A DNA stretch of 64,000 nt from Tepidiforma sp. (lineage in GTDB: Bacteria; Chloroflexota; Dehalococcoidia; Tepidiformales; Tepidiformaceae). The stretch is taken from NCBI RefSeq assembly GCF_026003995.1, contig NZ_BPIG01000002.1, forward strand, positions 186,001 to 250,000, given 5' to 3'. Positions 63,021 to 64,000 of the stretch are shown one piece after another (the stretch's first letter is position 1; every line of letters starts with the position of its first letter). Made by a program: the position numbers and the translations under genes. Below the pieces are notes generated by a model. It was not told where the DNA came from. It saw only the letters and a program-made list of their open reading frames with translations, and did not search any database.

Positions 63021-63097
63021 CGTTGCCTCCTCTCATCCTTCCGCACCGGCCGCGGCTGCCCCGCAGCCTGGCCCCACCGCGCACAGGAGGAACGCGC

Positions 63098-63580
63098 ATG
63101 CAGTACGCCATCTCCCCGTCCACCATCCTGCCCCGCCGCACCGTCTACCGGGAGGCCGAGTTCAGCCTCCCCCGCGTCGTCGAAGCGGCCACCCGCCTCC
63201 GCTCCTGGGCCCTCATCTCCGGCGAGCGGATCGTCGGCCTCCCCTTCGTCCGCGTCCGGGGCGACCTCACCTGCGAGGTCCACCTCCCCGTCGACGGCAT
63301 CGTTCAGCCCCATCCGCAGACCGGCGTCGCCGCGCACGCCGCATCCGAGTCGCCGGCCGTCTCCCTCCGCGTCGTCCGCTTCGACGAAGTCCGCGCCGTC
63401 ATCCGCGAGCTGAGCAGCGAAATCGCCGTCGATTGCGGGCTCGCCGGGCCCGTCGAGTTCCACCCCTCGACGGCCGAGTTCACCCACGGCACCCTCCTCT
63501 GGCCCGTCCACCGCCTCTCGCCGGCCCTCGCGCCGTCCGTCGCCATCCCCGGCAGCCGCGTCCTGGAGGTGGCGTCCTGA
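63098..63580 (+). CDS. GyrI-like small-molecule-binding-fold protein under riboswitch control
   Basis: A 160-residue protein after AGGAGG (63084-63089). It is annotated on pattern alone: LRSWALISGERIVGLPFVRVRGDLTCEVHLPVDG is followed by VRVVRF-type RVVRFDEVRAVIRELSSEIAVDCGLAGPVEFHPSTAEFTHGTLLWPVH. This resembles the two-fold repeats of GyrI-like (SOUL/Rob effector) domains. No DNA-binding part is present. It is the first gene after the c-di-AMP riboswitch and overlaps the following lipoprotein gene by one base. Function is unknown. Confidence 0.6.
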   Translation: MQYAISPSTILPRRTVYREAEFSLPRVVEAATRLRSWALISGERIVGLPFVRVRGDLTCEVHLPVDGIVQPHPQTGVAAHAASESPAVSLRVVRFDEVRAVIRELSSEIAVDCGLAGPVEFHPSTAEFTHGTLLWPVHRLSPALAPSVAIPGSRVLEVAS

Positions 63581-64000
63581 TGCCCCGGCGCCGCTGGCGG
63601 GCGCTCCTCGCCGCAGGCCTCGCCGCCGGCGCTCTCGCGCTGGCCGCCTGCGGCGGGGGCGACGATGACGGGCCCACGCCCACACCCGCCAGCGGCGAAA
63701 CCCCCGCCGAGACCCCCGCCGCCACCGCGACGCCCGCCGCCGCCAGTCCCACCCCCGCCGGCAGCCCCACGCCCGTCGTCTTCGAACCCACCTTCACCTG
63801 CGCGAATCCGATCGCCCCGCTCGAGGCCCGCCTCCACCGCGGCGAAGCGGTCGAACTCCAGGGCCGCGTCTTCGGCACCGCCGACCGGAACGGCGACGCC
63901 GTCCTCGCCGTCGGCGCCTCGCTCGATGCCCTCCTCCGCGTCGAAGTCATCATCCCCGCCGCCAGCCGGGCAAGCTTCCCCGGCGACCCGGCCATCGGCT
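63580..64000 (+). CDS. Lipoprotein, 3' end outside window
   Basis: ATG 63580 shares a base with the preceding stop. A signal peptide (RRRWRALLAAGLAAGALALAAC) with the lipobox cysteine at residue 24 is followed by an acidic then Thr/Pro/Ala-rich linker (TPTPASGETPAETPAATATP). The start of a folded domain follows: FTCANPIAPLEARLHRGEAVELQGRVFGTADRNGDAVLAVGASLDALLRV. The gene continues past the window. It is co-transcribed from the c-di-AMP riboswitch, suggesting a cell-envelope role. The family is not recognised. Confidence 0.8.
   Translation, partial: MPRRRWRALLAAGLAAGALALAACGGGDDDGPTPTPASGETPAETPAATATPAAASPTPAGSPTPVVFEPTFTCANPIAPLEARLHRGEAVELQGRVFGTADRNGDAVLAVGASLDALLRVEVIIPAASRASFPGDPAIG

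Noticed and set aside
63014-63030. Intrinsic terminator after the c-di-AMP riboswitch
   Set aside because: The stem GGAGG/CCTCC is short and no T run follows; at most a competing helix.

Overview
The window is about 64 kb of very GC-rich bacterial DNA with strong C preference at third codon positions. It is densely packed, with many 1- or 4-base start/stop overlaps. A complex I operon without NuoEFG, an A2-type cytochrome oxidase, TTG/GTG starts and -10 boxes of the TAnnnT type fit a Chloroflexota, possibly a Dehalococcoidia/Tepidiformales-like aerobic thermophile. That placement is inferred from gene content, not from a marker-gene search.

Layout. (1) 1-11.1 kb: nuoABCDHIJKLMN on the + strand; NuoI carries a long repeat-bearing tail. 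(2) 11.2-19.3 kb: secA, a PIG-L deacetylase, a double-domain class III CoA-transferase and small unknown genes. (3) 19.4-25.5 kb: cytochrome c oxidase (coxB, ctaD, ctaF, ctaE, a membrane cupredoxin), a GNAT-like gene, pdxS and a DinB-type gene. (4) 25.5-30.7 kb: an MFS exporter, a secreted beta-rich protein and tsaD, separated by heptad-repeat intergenic elements. (5) 30.7-36.3 kb: a membrane-anchored DsbA pair and a peptide-type ABC importer without its ATPases. (6) 36.4-57 kb: a catabolic island with P450, acyl-CoA dehydrogenase, three SDRs, a PEP-utilising half-enzyme, a TetR regulator, a 2-oxo acid/acetoin dehydrogenase complex (E1alpha, E1beta, AcoX, E2, E3), a DUF3237-like protein, a carboxymuconolactone-decarboxylase-like protein, a Rieske oxygenase, a class I CoA-transferase and a fourth SDR. 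(7) 57-64 kb: sulfurtransferase, SufE, pyrG, a NYN-LOTUS protein, an FTR1-cupredoxin iron-uptake pair, a c-di-AMP riboswitch and two downstream genes.

The most notable pattern is a palindrome, TGG-N8-CCA (best form TGGCCGATCGGCCA), sitting in or just after promoters of most transcription units of the catabolic island and of the ABC importer. With the TetR gene in the middle of the island this suggests one regulon linking uptake, ring or chain oxidation, CoA activation and acyl cleavage. The second notable pattern is a family of composite intergenic repeats built of 7-bp units (GGTTGRA on one arm, CCCAACT-type on the other), which supplies the stop codons of two genes.

Three genes (coxB, E1beta, the DUF3237-like gene) each appear shifted by one extra C in a C run. 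This looks more like a sequence or assembly error than three independent pseudogenes. No rRNA, tRNA, CRISPR array, insertion sequence or prophage was seen.
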